Under the pieces are notes generated by a model. That model saw only the letters and a list, made by a program, of their open reading frames with translations, had not been told where the DNA came from and ran no database searches. Source: Amphiduros pacificus (taxonomy: Eukaryota > Annelida > Polychaeta > Phyllodocida > Hesionidae). Taken from it: a stretch of 64,000 nt of DNA. Location: the NCBI GenBank assembly GCA_949316495.1, contig OX439012.1, positions 27,042,935 through 27,106,934 on the forward strand, read 5' to 3'. This document shows, piece by piece, positions 1-10,047 of the stretch (the first letter of the stretch is position 1; every line of letters begins with the position of its first letter). A program made the position numbers and the translations under genes.

Positions 1-214
1 GGTTCAATGTTCAAGTCTTATATGTAGCAATGCTGGTTTAATTTGGACATGAATAAAATATTGAAAATATACAATAAAACAATGAAGTTACATTAATTGT
101 TTAAATTACAAAGTCAAGGAATGTAAAATTACAAGAAAAATTACAAGATTTAAAAGTCTCAAGGAAAAAAATAAGATTTTTAATACGATTTGAATTTATG
201 TCAAGTAAACTTAC

Positions 215-3200
215 ATCTGCACATTGAAATCTGCAGTGGGGTCAGCAGGAGCCGATTCAAAGATCTGGTCAGCAGTTTTAGCATACCTGTAGGATCATAA
301 ATATCAAGAATCTGTTAGCATACCTATAGAATATCAAATATCAAGAATATTGTAACAACGTAACTGTGCTACAAGTAACATTTTTTCAATAAAGGCAAAT
401 ATTTTCTTTTCTCGATTGGCGGAGCATTTGCATCAAGACTTAAGAATTCCCAAATCATGGATTCACCTTTCTTGGAAGTCGGGCAGCGTGAAGATGACCT
501 GCATGACAGAGTTCATGTAGCAGCTGTTGCCAAGGTTACGGATGCCGGTCAGTCCCGGTCCATATACCGGTTGTAGTTTGGAGCCTGCCTCCTGGATGAC
601 ATCCCATTCTCCAACCTTCTGGTTCAGATCTATCTCCAACTCTGCCATGGTTTTGTCTGTCTGGAAAAAACCATTAAAAACTTTTTTTTGTAAACCAATT
701 CAAAACATCAACTATAGAGCACAATTCTAACCATATCCTTAAACAAGATTCTGGTGTAAAAAAGTTGGGACCATATGGTGTAAAAAAATTTGGACCATAT
801 GAAAAAAATCTTTGAAAAAATTTAATTCACACTTTTTTCAACATTTATTTTGAGGCAAAACTGCAAGAGGAGAATTTATTTTACATTTACATGGGTGCTG
901 AGAAATTTTTCTCAGAAGACTGAGAATTGTGAGAGTCACAATTTTGGAGACTGAGGATACGCACCAACGGTGCGTACCATTGCGCCAAAGGCGCAATTAA
1001 ACTAGGGGGGTACGGGGGCATGCCCCCCCGAAAATTTTTGTCATTTTCTTGTATTTTGGTGCATTTTGGTGCATTCTGAGCAAAAAAATGCATAGCTGAT
1101 GAAAGTTGCTTTCCTGTTGTACTTTGACTTGTTCATAGTTGATAAAAAAATGCTTACCTGCTGTACTTGTTCATGTTGAATGTTCATTGTTGATAAAAAA
1201 AAAAATGCTTACCTGGCTGGGTCAGTTTTACCACAGCAATGTCATTAAGGGTGTGCCTTACCTGATTGATTTTGCATTGTGAGCATTAAATCATTACTAC
1301 CTTGCTGCTAGGGAAGTCTGGAGTGCTGGTGGGGACAGTTTTACCATAGCTGCCAAGGGACAGTTTAACCAGCACTGTCAAACTCACTTTTGACTTGACT
1401 TAAAATATTTCATGATGTTACCAATTTTTTTCATGTGTGATTTGAACTGTTCAATGATATGAGTGCAAAAACAGATTTGGCGAAGCTAATTCCCCAGTTC
1501 CTGAAATTAATTTTCTATGGCTATTATTTTTGGAAAAAGAATCAAACCAAGCAGGAGTAGATGCACATTACAAAACAATGGTTGAACAATGGTGTACATT
1601 CATTTTTATTGTTTCTGGACTTGCCAAGGGTGCACAGGCTCAGAAACTAAGAAGCATATCTGATTTTCTTCTCCAAAAATGTCATGCTTCGTTAACACCG
1701 CTGGGTATCAACATGACAGATCAGAGAAGATATTGATTTAAAAAAATCAAAGATGCTCCTAGTGGCCTCCTTGGAACATGACACAGCATGAACATAAACA
1801 AGTCAAGTTTTTACCAATGCTCATCCAGTGGTGTGCAACATGATCAATAAATAATAACACTGTTTTTAAAAACTTTGGAGTGTGTGATTATTTTGTGTTT
1901 ATTTTGCATTCAAATTGTTAATGGCATGCATGGCTGTGCCATATAATATTTAATTCTAACAAAATAATTTATCTTTAAGTCCTTCTTTTGTAAAATATAG
2001 CGATCAATTTAATTGAATGACGGATTATGGGCAGCAGACCAAGCATTGCTACCCATGCACATGATTTGTATCCATGGCCATGTGTTTAAGATCATGTAAC
2101 AAAGGAATGTATGATCAATGCCTAAATCAAGTACATTAAAAACAATTTTTCATTTTTTTCTTGGAGAATATCATTTAAGGACAAATAAAGGGTTCAATTC
2201 AATTGAAATAAATTTATTATGGGCAGCTGATGAAGCATGGCCATGTGCTATGCGGTTATCTAACATGGCCATGTGCTTTGAGATAATCCATGGATTATCT
2301 AACAAAAGAATGTATCATCAGAGATTATTGTAAAATATAGCGATCAATTTAATTGAATGATAGCTATCAATTTAATTGAATCAGAATGACAGATTATGGG
2401 CAGCAGAGCAAGCATTGCTACCCATGGCCATGTGCTTTGCGATAATCCATGGATTATCTAACAAAAGAATGTATGATCAGAGATTAACCTTAAACCAATT
2501 CAAAACAAATAAGTTTTTCAGTAGTTCCAGTCTTCAGTACAAACCTGTGTTTAACTTACCAAATGTGTAATCTATTCAATTTGGCTTGAAAATTCTTGAT
2601 TCCAATCTGATAACTGCAGAACGTTGACAATTTTCACAGATGATCTTGAAGAAGGATGCTGAGATATCTCGAACATCCAGTGTTTAAAATTCGCGCTAAA
2701 TGTTATTTCATTATTTGTGGTATCCATTAAAAAGCGAAAGATAGAAATGTAGAGTCGCAATATTTTTCGGCCAATAAGAATTCTCGTATTATACCGTGTT
2801 CGGCTTCATTTGTCTCGGCCAATCAGATTCCGTCTTATACGCTTTGGAATTTCAAGATGGCGTTCCTCTTGTTATCAATCGCTACGATGTTTTAGCGATG
2901 GCCTGCAAAGGTAAAATTTGTACTGTGCATTAGATTTTGGCTTTAAATAAATGTTTTAGCGTTACGTCGTGATAGACGCTTTGGAAATCCAAGATGGCGC
3001 GTGTTCTTCGCTACGATGTTTTGTTGATAATTTGCGTACTATATTTTGGCTTTAAAAATACGTCAAAAGACGGAAGATTTTTGTCCGAACTCAAAAGACG
3101 GAAGATTTTTGCCCAAAGACGGAATTCCGTCTCAAGACGGAGCCTCAGCACCCATGCATTTACCAGACACTAATCTTAATAAATTTCCTTATTTGTGTAT

Positions 3201-6200
3201 TAGAGACGCATACCAAAAATATTTCGGGAAATATTTTTCATGGGAGTTTTTTTTCTTTTTTAATTTCATGCAAAACTGCAGGAGAGAAATTACGTCATGT
3301 ACTGCACATAATTCTTAATGCTTGTTTTCTGTTTGGATGAGGCCTTACCTTTTCTAGTTGGGTGATATTGATGCCGAAGTGCGCAAGATGTTTAGCGAGG
3401 TGGGGATCCTCCACCATTTCATCCTCATCATACGAAAACACATCTGATACACACAGAAACATGGCAAGATTTATATCACTCTATTGCTACCAAAATATAA
3501 ATTTTCTTGACTTTTCATGCAACTATAAGAAAACCTGCAAAATAATGTGTGTATTCCACTGACCTGCTCCATCAGGTGTTATAGTTCCAAGTTTGACCGC
3601 CAGGGGGTACTTGGTCTCATTGTAAGCTTCTACCGCGTGGTTATTGCCACCGGTTCCATCCCAGAACTTACGGCCGCACAGAATGCTACCGTCAGTCAGA
3701 TTCAACCAGAGATTATCTCTCAGGTCACAGCGCTCACACTTCCAACCTTTGGGAGGTATTTTCTTGCCATTGTCTAACTGAAGGAGGTTATCTGCATGTC
3801 TGAAATAATATGTACAATTGTCTTAAACCTTCATGCTGTAAACCTTATTAATCATGTGTGACCTTTTTTCCCAATCCCACTCATCCTGTGGTTAATATTG
3901 AAAAGGCTAGTAATTTTTTTTTTATAAAAACCAAAAATAAATGCCCACACAGCATTTTTTTTAATGTTTGTGTCTCAGGAATGTATTAGGGCAAGTTTAT
4001 ATTTGTCACATTTACTGTTTCACATATATTTCTGGTTATCATATTATCAGTTTTGATTTGTCCCATTTATAGTTTCACACATATCTGGATGTATCTGGTT
4101 ATTGTTTATTGTTAAGTAGGTTACTTGGACTTGACGCGTTTCTCGCCCTCCCAGGTACCCGCCATCGCTGCCAGTTCTTCCTGTTTAGCTGCAGAGTCAG
4201 CTCCAGCTATGGCAGCTGCCGATATCTGGACCTGCAATCAAATAATACAACAAAAACACTCCAATGTATGTCTGCATTTTCATCTTTCATCCATCAAAGA
4301 TGTTTGGTTGCCCTAACTCTGCGACCAGTGTCATTGGAAATGAAATTTCATAACGTTTTTTTTTTTGTAGTGAGATGTAAATCTTATATAAAATAGTTGA
4401 ATTCTAAACCAGACCTTTACATCCAAATGCCAAATTTGTGAGCACTGTGACATGTGTGTTTGTTTGTTTGGGGTTTTACATCACTTTCAACATTATTTCA
4501 GTTATTTCGTGATGAGACCGACTTGTAGCAGATATAGTGCTGCCTCACTGAATTGTCATGTCGCAGGTCCTTGACATGACAACCCACCCGGTCACAGATT
4601 TACAAGGACAACGGGTTAACCCTTTGGCACAGGCCTCAGCTCATGTGGGATATTGTATCATTAGTTCAATCCCGGCACGGCTGGGGTTCGAACCCACGAC
4701 CTTTGGATCACCACAGAGGAACTGGTGCTAATATGCTGGCGCCCTAACCAACTGCGCCACGGCCCATGGCCCACTGTGACATGTGTGCCACTTTTATATC
4801 ACAAGCACTAGAATAACAAGCATCATGGTTTACCTCTCCCGGCAGCTGAGCGTTGGGCAGCGGGATGACAGTCCACTCCGGCAACACCACCACAGAGTTG
4901 TGCTCCTCGTACTCATACTTCTTCTCATCCACATCAAACCCTCCCTCCACTCCAATAGCCAAACGCGTTGGCTTCTTCTTGGGCGGGTCGTCTTCCTTCT
5001 GTGGGATCTAAGATTAAACATTGTATACTGATTTGCAATATTTCAAAAATGTCTTGCTAATAAAACATGTTGTTTAAAAAATATTTTTTCTTATTATGTA
5101 AAAAATTACATTGTATTCTGAACATTTGCAATATTTCCAAAATTGTTGTTTTAAAAATATTTTTTTTCTAATTATATGAAAATCAACATATAAAATACCT
5201 CTTTTTTAATCCTTCTCAGATGAAGAAACACTGCATTTCCCGTCTTCTGAAAGTAACGCTCCACATATTTCTTACCGAAACCAAGAAAGGTGTTCATACA
5301 AATGTACAGTCCACGTTCACATTCCTGAAAACAAAATACCAAGGAAATATTGAGTAAAACAGAATGACAAAGCAAAAAACTGTGAAGGGGAAGAGACTAA
5401 CTTATGCTTGTTTTCATAAAGTAATGACTGCTAAAGATAAACACCTTCTCTTTCAAAACAAAAAGATATAACAATTTTATTTTATCATAAACTGTAGTCT
5501 TTGTTGGATGTTATTTGCACATTTACTATGTCTAACTGTTTGAACCTAATATTTGACTGTTTTGAGAAAAACTATAATTTTTGCAACTCTAATTTTTCGA
5601 TTTCTTCCTTTGATTTTCGCTCTTGTTTGTTTTGACTTCAGGGCTGGATGTTCGGGGTTTCAACGTGATTAAGCTGTAAATTTATGGAGCATACAAATGT
5701 ATATTATCGGTCCATGTCAGCCATGTTTTGACCCGTAGTTTCTGTTTCCACTGTCAGATGGTGCTTTCCATAAGTGAGGACTGATTTGTGCATGCAGAGT
5801 GTGAATGCACACACTTGCTTTTTTGTAACATGGTCCGTTTGCCAATAGGCAATGCTTGTCAAAAAAGGAACTATCTGTGTTATTCTGTGATCGGTACAAT
5901 CACGGGGAACATGTAGTCATTCCTGTGGGTTGTAATTTGTTTTTTTTCTGTGGTCACTATTGCTCAAGCAACTGACGCCACTGTGGAATGTTCATCGTGT
6001 GCAAGTAATAGATTCCAATTTGTGCATGTGTAAGGGTATGAATATGTTGCTATAACATGTAAATAAAGATAAAGAAGTGCATGATGACTAAAAGTTTGAG
6101 ATGGCAACAACGTCAGCGACCATCGCTGTGCAAAATTATCAATTAATATTGCTTGGAAATGCCCTTTAATCGATAGAGCATGGAATTATGAGTATATTTA

Positions 6201-8536
6201 GTTCAAATTTGATGTAAATCGGACAATTCTTAGAACAGAAACTAACATAATCAAGACTAAAGAGACAGAACTTTGTATACTGTTGTGCCGAAAAAAAAAT
6301 TGTTCATATACCAAATGAAATGTTTTCAAAAGATGAACAAATGTAATTTTACAATAGGCCGATTGCGGGTTACCATCTTGATTTTTTTAATGATTAGATT
6401 TTAGAGAATTTTTTGTGCACTTCCGATTGTAATTGTGCACTTCCGGCGTGTTGTTTTCAATGGGGCAGTATGGCAACCCGCAATCGGCCTATGATTTGAC
6501 AAGCGTTTTTGTGTTTATTTAAGTTTTATCTATTTTAATTTTTGTTCAGTTTGTTGTCATTTTTGTTCTGTTTGTTGAAACTTGTTTTGTTTGTTGGATT
6601 TTTTTTTCAAATCCGTGTTTCATGTGGAGCACCACTTTTTCTTGTTTATTTCAGCACTTGTTTGTTTTATTTCTTTCAATTTCTGTTGTTTATTTCAGTT
6701 TTTTTTGCAATTCATGTTACAATTGCACAAGTTTTACTTGTATATAAATTCTCTTTCAATACCTTATTATAAATGAGAGAGATATACTCTGTCCTCTTTT
6801 TGGACCTAAATAATTGTAACTGTAAAATTGTTGAAAGTTCAACAATGATCAGCACTTCATTCTCAATACAGCTTGAAACTCTTACGTCACATTTGAACTG
6901 CGCATGCCCCGCCATATTGAAGTCACATCGCACATGGTGAAAACTGCAAATTTGAATATTATTGAGATATGCGTGATTTACATCCAAATTTTAACTTATT
7001 TATGTACATATCGCTCAAATAGAAGCCCAATATGAAGATTTCACCTATGTTTTCTGTATAAAATCATTATTCTTTATATTCTCTAAGTTTGCAAAAAAAC
7101 AACTCAATTCTCTACATGTTATGATGTGCATATCGCTCAACTAGAAGCCCAATATGAAGATTTCACCCATGTTTTCTGTATAGAGTCATTATTCTTTATA
7201 TTTTCTACGTTTGCAAAAAAAATACTCAATTCTCTACATGTTATGATGTGCATATCGCTCAAATAGAAGACCAATATGAAAATTTCATGTATGTTTTCTG
7301 TATAAAGTCATTATTCTTTATATTTTCCATGTTTGCAAAAGTGCATTCACACAAATAAGATATTTTACACACAAGTAAGATATTTTTCACACAAGTAAGA
7401 TATTTTTCACTTTATTCACTTTATTAAGTATACATCATTGGTCATAATTAGTTTTTACAATACTTGGACTCGTTTTACATAAAATAGCACAGGCTCTTAT
7501 AATCTTATCCATATTCACAAGTTCATTCTCACTTATTTCAACATTCATACTTTTTAGGGACCTTTCAAAGTAGTGTAATTGGGTTTGCCTGCAAATATAG
7601 AAGAAGGAATTAACAGAATGTTATACAAATATACAAAACACATGTAACAAATATACAAAACACATGTAACAAATATACAATATATATGTGCATATCGCTC
7701 AAATAGAAGACCAATATGAAGATTTCATCTATGTTTTCTGTATAAAGTCATAAAATTTCTATGTTTGAAAAAAATCCTTGGAAAGGGCTAGTTATTTAGG
7801 GAGTGGATTCCATGACTGATCAAAGGGTATTTTGACATTGGTGTGAAAAACGCCAAAATGCCAATTATCAGCATTCACAGTATCGCTCTTCAGAATCCTT
7901 GTGATGTAAGGTTAAACCTGTGATCAAAGAGCATTCCCTCATTGTTTCCATAGCTTTGAGTCATGTCTTCCCTTTTTGAGAGAAATGCTTTCACACGCAT
8001 ATACAAAATATACAAAACACATGTAACAAATATACAAAAAAAAAACTAAATGTACCAGCAAATTGGAAAACTGACAAGGGCATTGTACATGTATGTATCG
8101 TAAAATATAGATATTATTGAGAGAAAAAAAACAGTGTGCAAAAAGATAAATTTTTGGTGAAGATATGCTATAAAATATAAATATTTTGAACAGAGATTGG
8201 TTTCACCATGTCTGGTCATTATGACACCTGGTGGCCATCAGCGGAACTAATGGTGGGCGATAATATAAGTAAGCCCAGTGTGCTGTATTTGTGAAACCGG
8301 CCGGCTCGGCTTTCTGGTCACAAAAATGACAATGCACCTCACTTTGTACTGTAAACAATGCGATTTTCTGCAACGTTCCTGGTCCCAGTGATATCATTCA
8401 TTCATCAAAATGATCAATAAGCAATCCCCAATCTTACCGGTGTATCAAAACAGAATGCACATTCATCTTTGTACACTTTTTCGCCTCCAAAAGGCGAACG
8501 AATTTTGGAAAGATGTTTTTGCAAGGAGGCTGCCAT
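215..8536 (-). CDS. USP5: USP5 / isopeptidase T (ubiquitin-specific protease), N-terminal part, 8 exons, runs off left end
   Basis: Deubiquitinase that disassembles free (unanchored) polyubiquitin chains in cytosol and nucleus. Coding exons on the minus strand, in gene order: 8438-8536, 5199-5324, 4834-5007, 4125-4231, 3564-3799, 3349-3443, 467-660, 215-286; all have AG/GT borders and phases join without a break, giving 367 codons plus 2 nt. The start ATG is at 8536 ([15 protein letters not shown]). Exon 1 ends [13 protein letters not shown] and exon 2 continues [17 protein letters not shown], as in human USP5. Exons 5-6 carry the ZnF-UBP domain ([27 protein letters not shown]), which binds the free ubiquitin C-terminus. 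Exon 7 holds the Cys box [10 protein letters not shown] with catalytic Cys at about residue 326. Human USP5 is 858 aa; the rest of the peptidase domain, both UBA domains and the His box lie beyond position 1. USP13 is the vertebrate paralogue; this is the pre-duplication gene. Splicing is inferred, not seen in RNA. Confidence 0.96.
467..660 (-). CDS. USP5: USP5 exon 7, catalytic Cys box
   Basis: Reads [19 protein letters not shown] ... [18 protein letters not shown] ... TLPDFQE. The human counterpart is [18 protein letters not shown]. The asparagine/cysteine arrangement of the USP Cys box is intact. The acceptor is CCAG before 660 and the donor GTGAAT after 467; the next exon (215-286) begins [18 protein letters not shown], matching human YVDKLEKIFQNAPTDPT. 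Confidence 0.95.
880..1060. repeat. Probable old transposon fragment with short palindromes
   Basis: Contains small inverted repeats (GCACCAACGGTGC, TTGCGCCAAAGGCGCAA, GGGGGCATGCCCCCC). Sequences of this style are common as interspersed repeats in marine invertebrates. No borders can be fixed. Confidence 0.35.
1998..2490 (+). repeat. Three dispersed direct repeats of about 120 bp
   Basis: Copies near 1998-2116, 2206-2325 and 2338-2490 share GATCAATTTAATTGAATGA, ATTATGGGCAGC, TGGCCATGTGCTTTG and AACAAAAGAATGTATGATCA. USP5 intron 6; no coding signal. Confidence 0.7.
2838..3065 (+). repeat. Two-copy repeat with CAAGATGGCG cores
   Basis: Two copies of about 120 bp share CGCTTTGGAA.T.CAAGATGGCG, TCGCTACGATGTTTT and TATTTTGGCTTTAAA. 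Followed by AAGACGGAAGATTTTTG repeated twice. CAAGATGGCG is a YY1 core, but I see no transcript here. Confidence 0.65.
4459..4771 (-). mobile_element. tRNA-derived SINE with 16-bp target-site duplication
   Basis: On the minus strand the head begins GGGCCGTGGCGCAGTTGG with a pol III A box (TGGCGCAGTTGG, 4748-4759) and a B box (GGTTCGAACCC region, 4684-4694). An unrelated body follows, ending TTGAAAGTGATGTAAAACCC and a short CAAA-type tail. It is flanked by perfect 16-bp direct repeats CACTGTGACATGTGTG at 4443-4458 and 4772-4787, the mark of LINE-driven retroposition. It sits in the USP5 intron 3. The tail resembles short SINE families common in molluscs. Perfect flanks imply a fairly young insertion. 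Confidence 0.92.
6354..6492. mobile_element. Short MITE with GGCCGATTGCGGGTT ends
   Basis: Inverted ends TAGGCCGATTGCGGGTTACC and GGCAACCCGCAATCGGCCTA, with TA at each border as expected for Tc1/mariner-like target choice. The interior has repeated GTGCACTTCCG. Related copies are at about 16118-16263 and 44932-45080. It is in USP5 intron 1. Confidence 0.8.
7007..7770 (+). repeat. About 122-bp tandem repeat, 3 copies plus a detached fourth
   Basis: Units begin CATATCGCTCAAATAGAAG at 7007, 7129, 7251 and, after a gap with short ACACAAGTAAGAT repeats, 7691. USP5 intron 1. Confidence 0.85.
8438..8536 (-). CDS. USP5: USP5 coding exon 1 with start codon
   Basis: ATG at 8536 opens a 33-codon exon ending ACACCG then GTAAGATT. 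The reading [15 protein letters not shown] ... [12 protein letters not shown] aligns with the human N-terminus (RVHKDECAFSFDTP). It is easy to miss because a longer open frame overlaps it on the same strand in another phase. The next exon is 3.1 kb away. Confidence 0.92.
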
Positions 8537-8863
8537 CTTGAATATTGATAAATTTTGATTGGATAAAGAAGGTCATGTGATAGTATTTTATCAAACACTT
8601 TGCAAATTTCTATTTTGAGTCTAGAATTCTTAAAACTAGTCATATATTACAAATAATTTAGCAATTTGATAAGATACAAGGTGGTCAAAAGCCTGAAAGA
8701 AGAGCCTCAATCTACGAGAGCCTCTAATTTATCCCATTGAAAAGCTCTATATTTTGAGTGAAAGGACAGGGCAACTGAGTACCAACTGAGTGACAGGAAG
8801 TGCATACTGATTGGCGAGAGGGAAATTTGAAAACCAAAACATTTCAGACATCTTTTCTCAACG
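8537..8863. promoter_or_regulatory. Compact divergent promoter between USP5 (-) and CDCA3 (+)
   Basis: Only 327 bp separate the USP5 start codon from a consensus donor (GTAAGT at 8864) that probably closes a non-coding first exon of CDCA3. Seen: ATTGG (inverted CCAAT box) at 8556-8560 and 8810-8814, and TTTGAA at 8826-8831 just after GGGAAA. TTTGAA is the CHR element used by DREAM/MuvB in late cell-cycle promoters, and vertebrate CDCA3 is such a gene, so CCAAT plus CHR fits the expected control. The motifs are short and start sites are unmapped; the assignment is inference. Confidence 0.55.
8740..8863 (+). other. CDCA3: Probable non-coding first exon of CDCA3
   Basis: The sequence ends in AACG followed by GTAAGTTTT, a near-perfect donor, and the first coding exon has an acceptor at 10014. 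The left border is arbitrary because no transcription start can be read from the sequence. It holds no plausible start codon context joined to the CDCA3 frame. Confidence 0.45.
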
Positions 8864-9360
8864 GTAAGTTTTAAGAGCGAGAGAAGTTGTTTTACTTTTT
8901 TCTAATAACTCAAAAACATAACCCCAAACGAGAAAAAGTGGTCTCCAAACAAGTATAGTTCATAGGTGTCATTCATTTTGAAATTCTGACACAATTATTG
9001 ACAAAAGACTTTGTTAGACATTTAAAAATGGAGACCACATCATGGCACATGACAAGCACAGAATAAATTGCTAAAATAATGTATTTCTCTAATCAAGTTT
9101 TACATGATTTCTGAAAAGACAAAGTTTTGGCTGTTATCCGATGCTACAAACTAGTTTTTCAAGTTTGAGATAGTTTTAATATGGAATATCCCTTGCCCAT
9201 TTAAATGTTGAGCAGGGACAATCACTTTTTTTCTGGTGTATCTGCATATTATTAATATAATATAATTCATAACATAAAGTAAACTAAAAAAATGTGATAT
9301 CTTGGTCAAGAGAATTTTTTCAGACTTCCTACCACCTTGTGGTTTCGAGCTTAACCCCTC

Positions 9361-9930
9361 CCTAAAGGACTGGCCTATTTAAATTTTGTTGATTGGCAGG
9401 ACAAACTAATTTTTTTCCTGGACTAGTGTATCTGCAGATAAATTTTACAAGCATGGTTATTCAATATGCTGAATGAAGTGCAGGGATCAAAAGTTCATGA
9501 TCCTATCATCCTGACGTCATTATCATGATTTCATTGTAACAAGTTGCTGCAAAAGGGAATGTTACAAAAGGTAGCAAGTGTAGTCGGCCCCTAGGAGAAG
9601 ACGGCCCCCAGGAGAAGTCGGCCCCCCTTTAGGTGGATTAATTTTCAAATTACCAAAGTAAATTAACGGCTACTGAGGGTCCCTATGATTAATTAATGCC
9701 CTTAGTGTCAAATAGCCTTCTTGAAGGAGATTTCATGGGTTTTGAGCCGTTAACAGTGTCTGGGGCCGGCTTCACTTGGGGGCCGACTTCACCTACCCAC
9801 GGCGGGGCCGACTTCACTTGGGGGCCTTACAAAATGATGTCATTAAGCTTGAAGAATTGCCGGGTGGTGGATGTTTACGTCCTTCCCGTCCATAAGGGAT
9901 TAAAATCCGTCCTGAAATAGAATGAAAAAT
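9361..9930 (+). repeat. Interspersed repeat, copy 1 (interrupted by the hAT-like element)
   Basis: Similar to the reverse complement of 43586-43925 over about 310 bp once the 257-bp insert is removed. Shared stretches include GATTGGCA.GAC, GGTTATTCAAT, CTGACGTCAT, TTGTAACAAGTTGC and ATGATGTCATTAAG. I do not recognise the family; no terminal repeats are obvious. A weaker partial copy may precede it near 9190-9260. Confidence 0.7.
9570..9826. mobile_element. Non-autonomous hAT-like foldback element with 8-bp target-site duplication
   Basis: 257 bp flanked by TTACAAAA (9562-9569 and 9827-9834). Ends are inverted repeats built around CAAGTGTAGTCGGCCCC and, at the other end, GGGGCCGACTTCACTTG, with further internal copies of the TCGGCCCC motif. 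A related repeat at 43.6-43.9 kb has the uninterrupted site (GTTACAAAATGATG), which defines the insertion borders. An 8-bp duplication is the hAT signature. It has no coding capacity. Confidence 0.85.
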
Positions 9931-10047
9931 TATTGATTGTAAAGCCAAAGGTGTGGTTTTTAACAAAATCTTTTATAGATTGAATTTACTTTTTTTTAAT
10001 CATTGAAATTTCAGATCACTTTTGACAAAAAAAAGCAGAAAGAAGCT

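Noticed and set aside
4684-4768. tRNA gene on the minus strand
   Set aside because: A and B boxes are present, but the sequence continues into a SINE body and tail between 16-bp target duplications.
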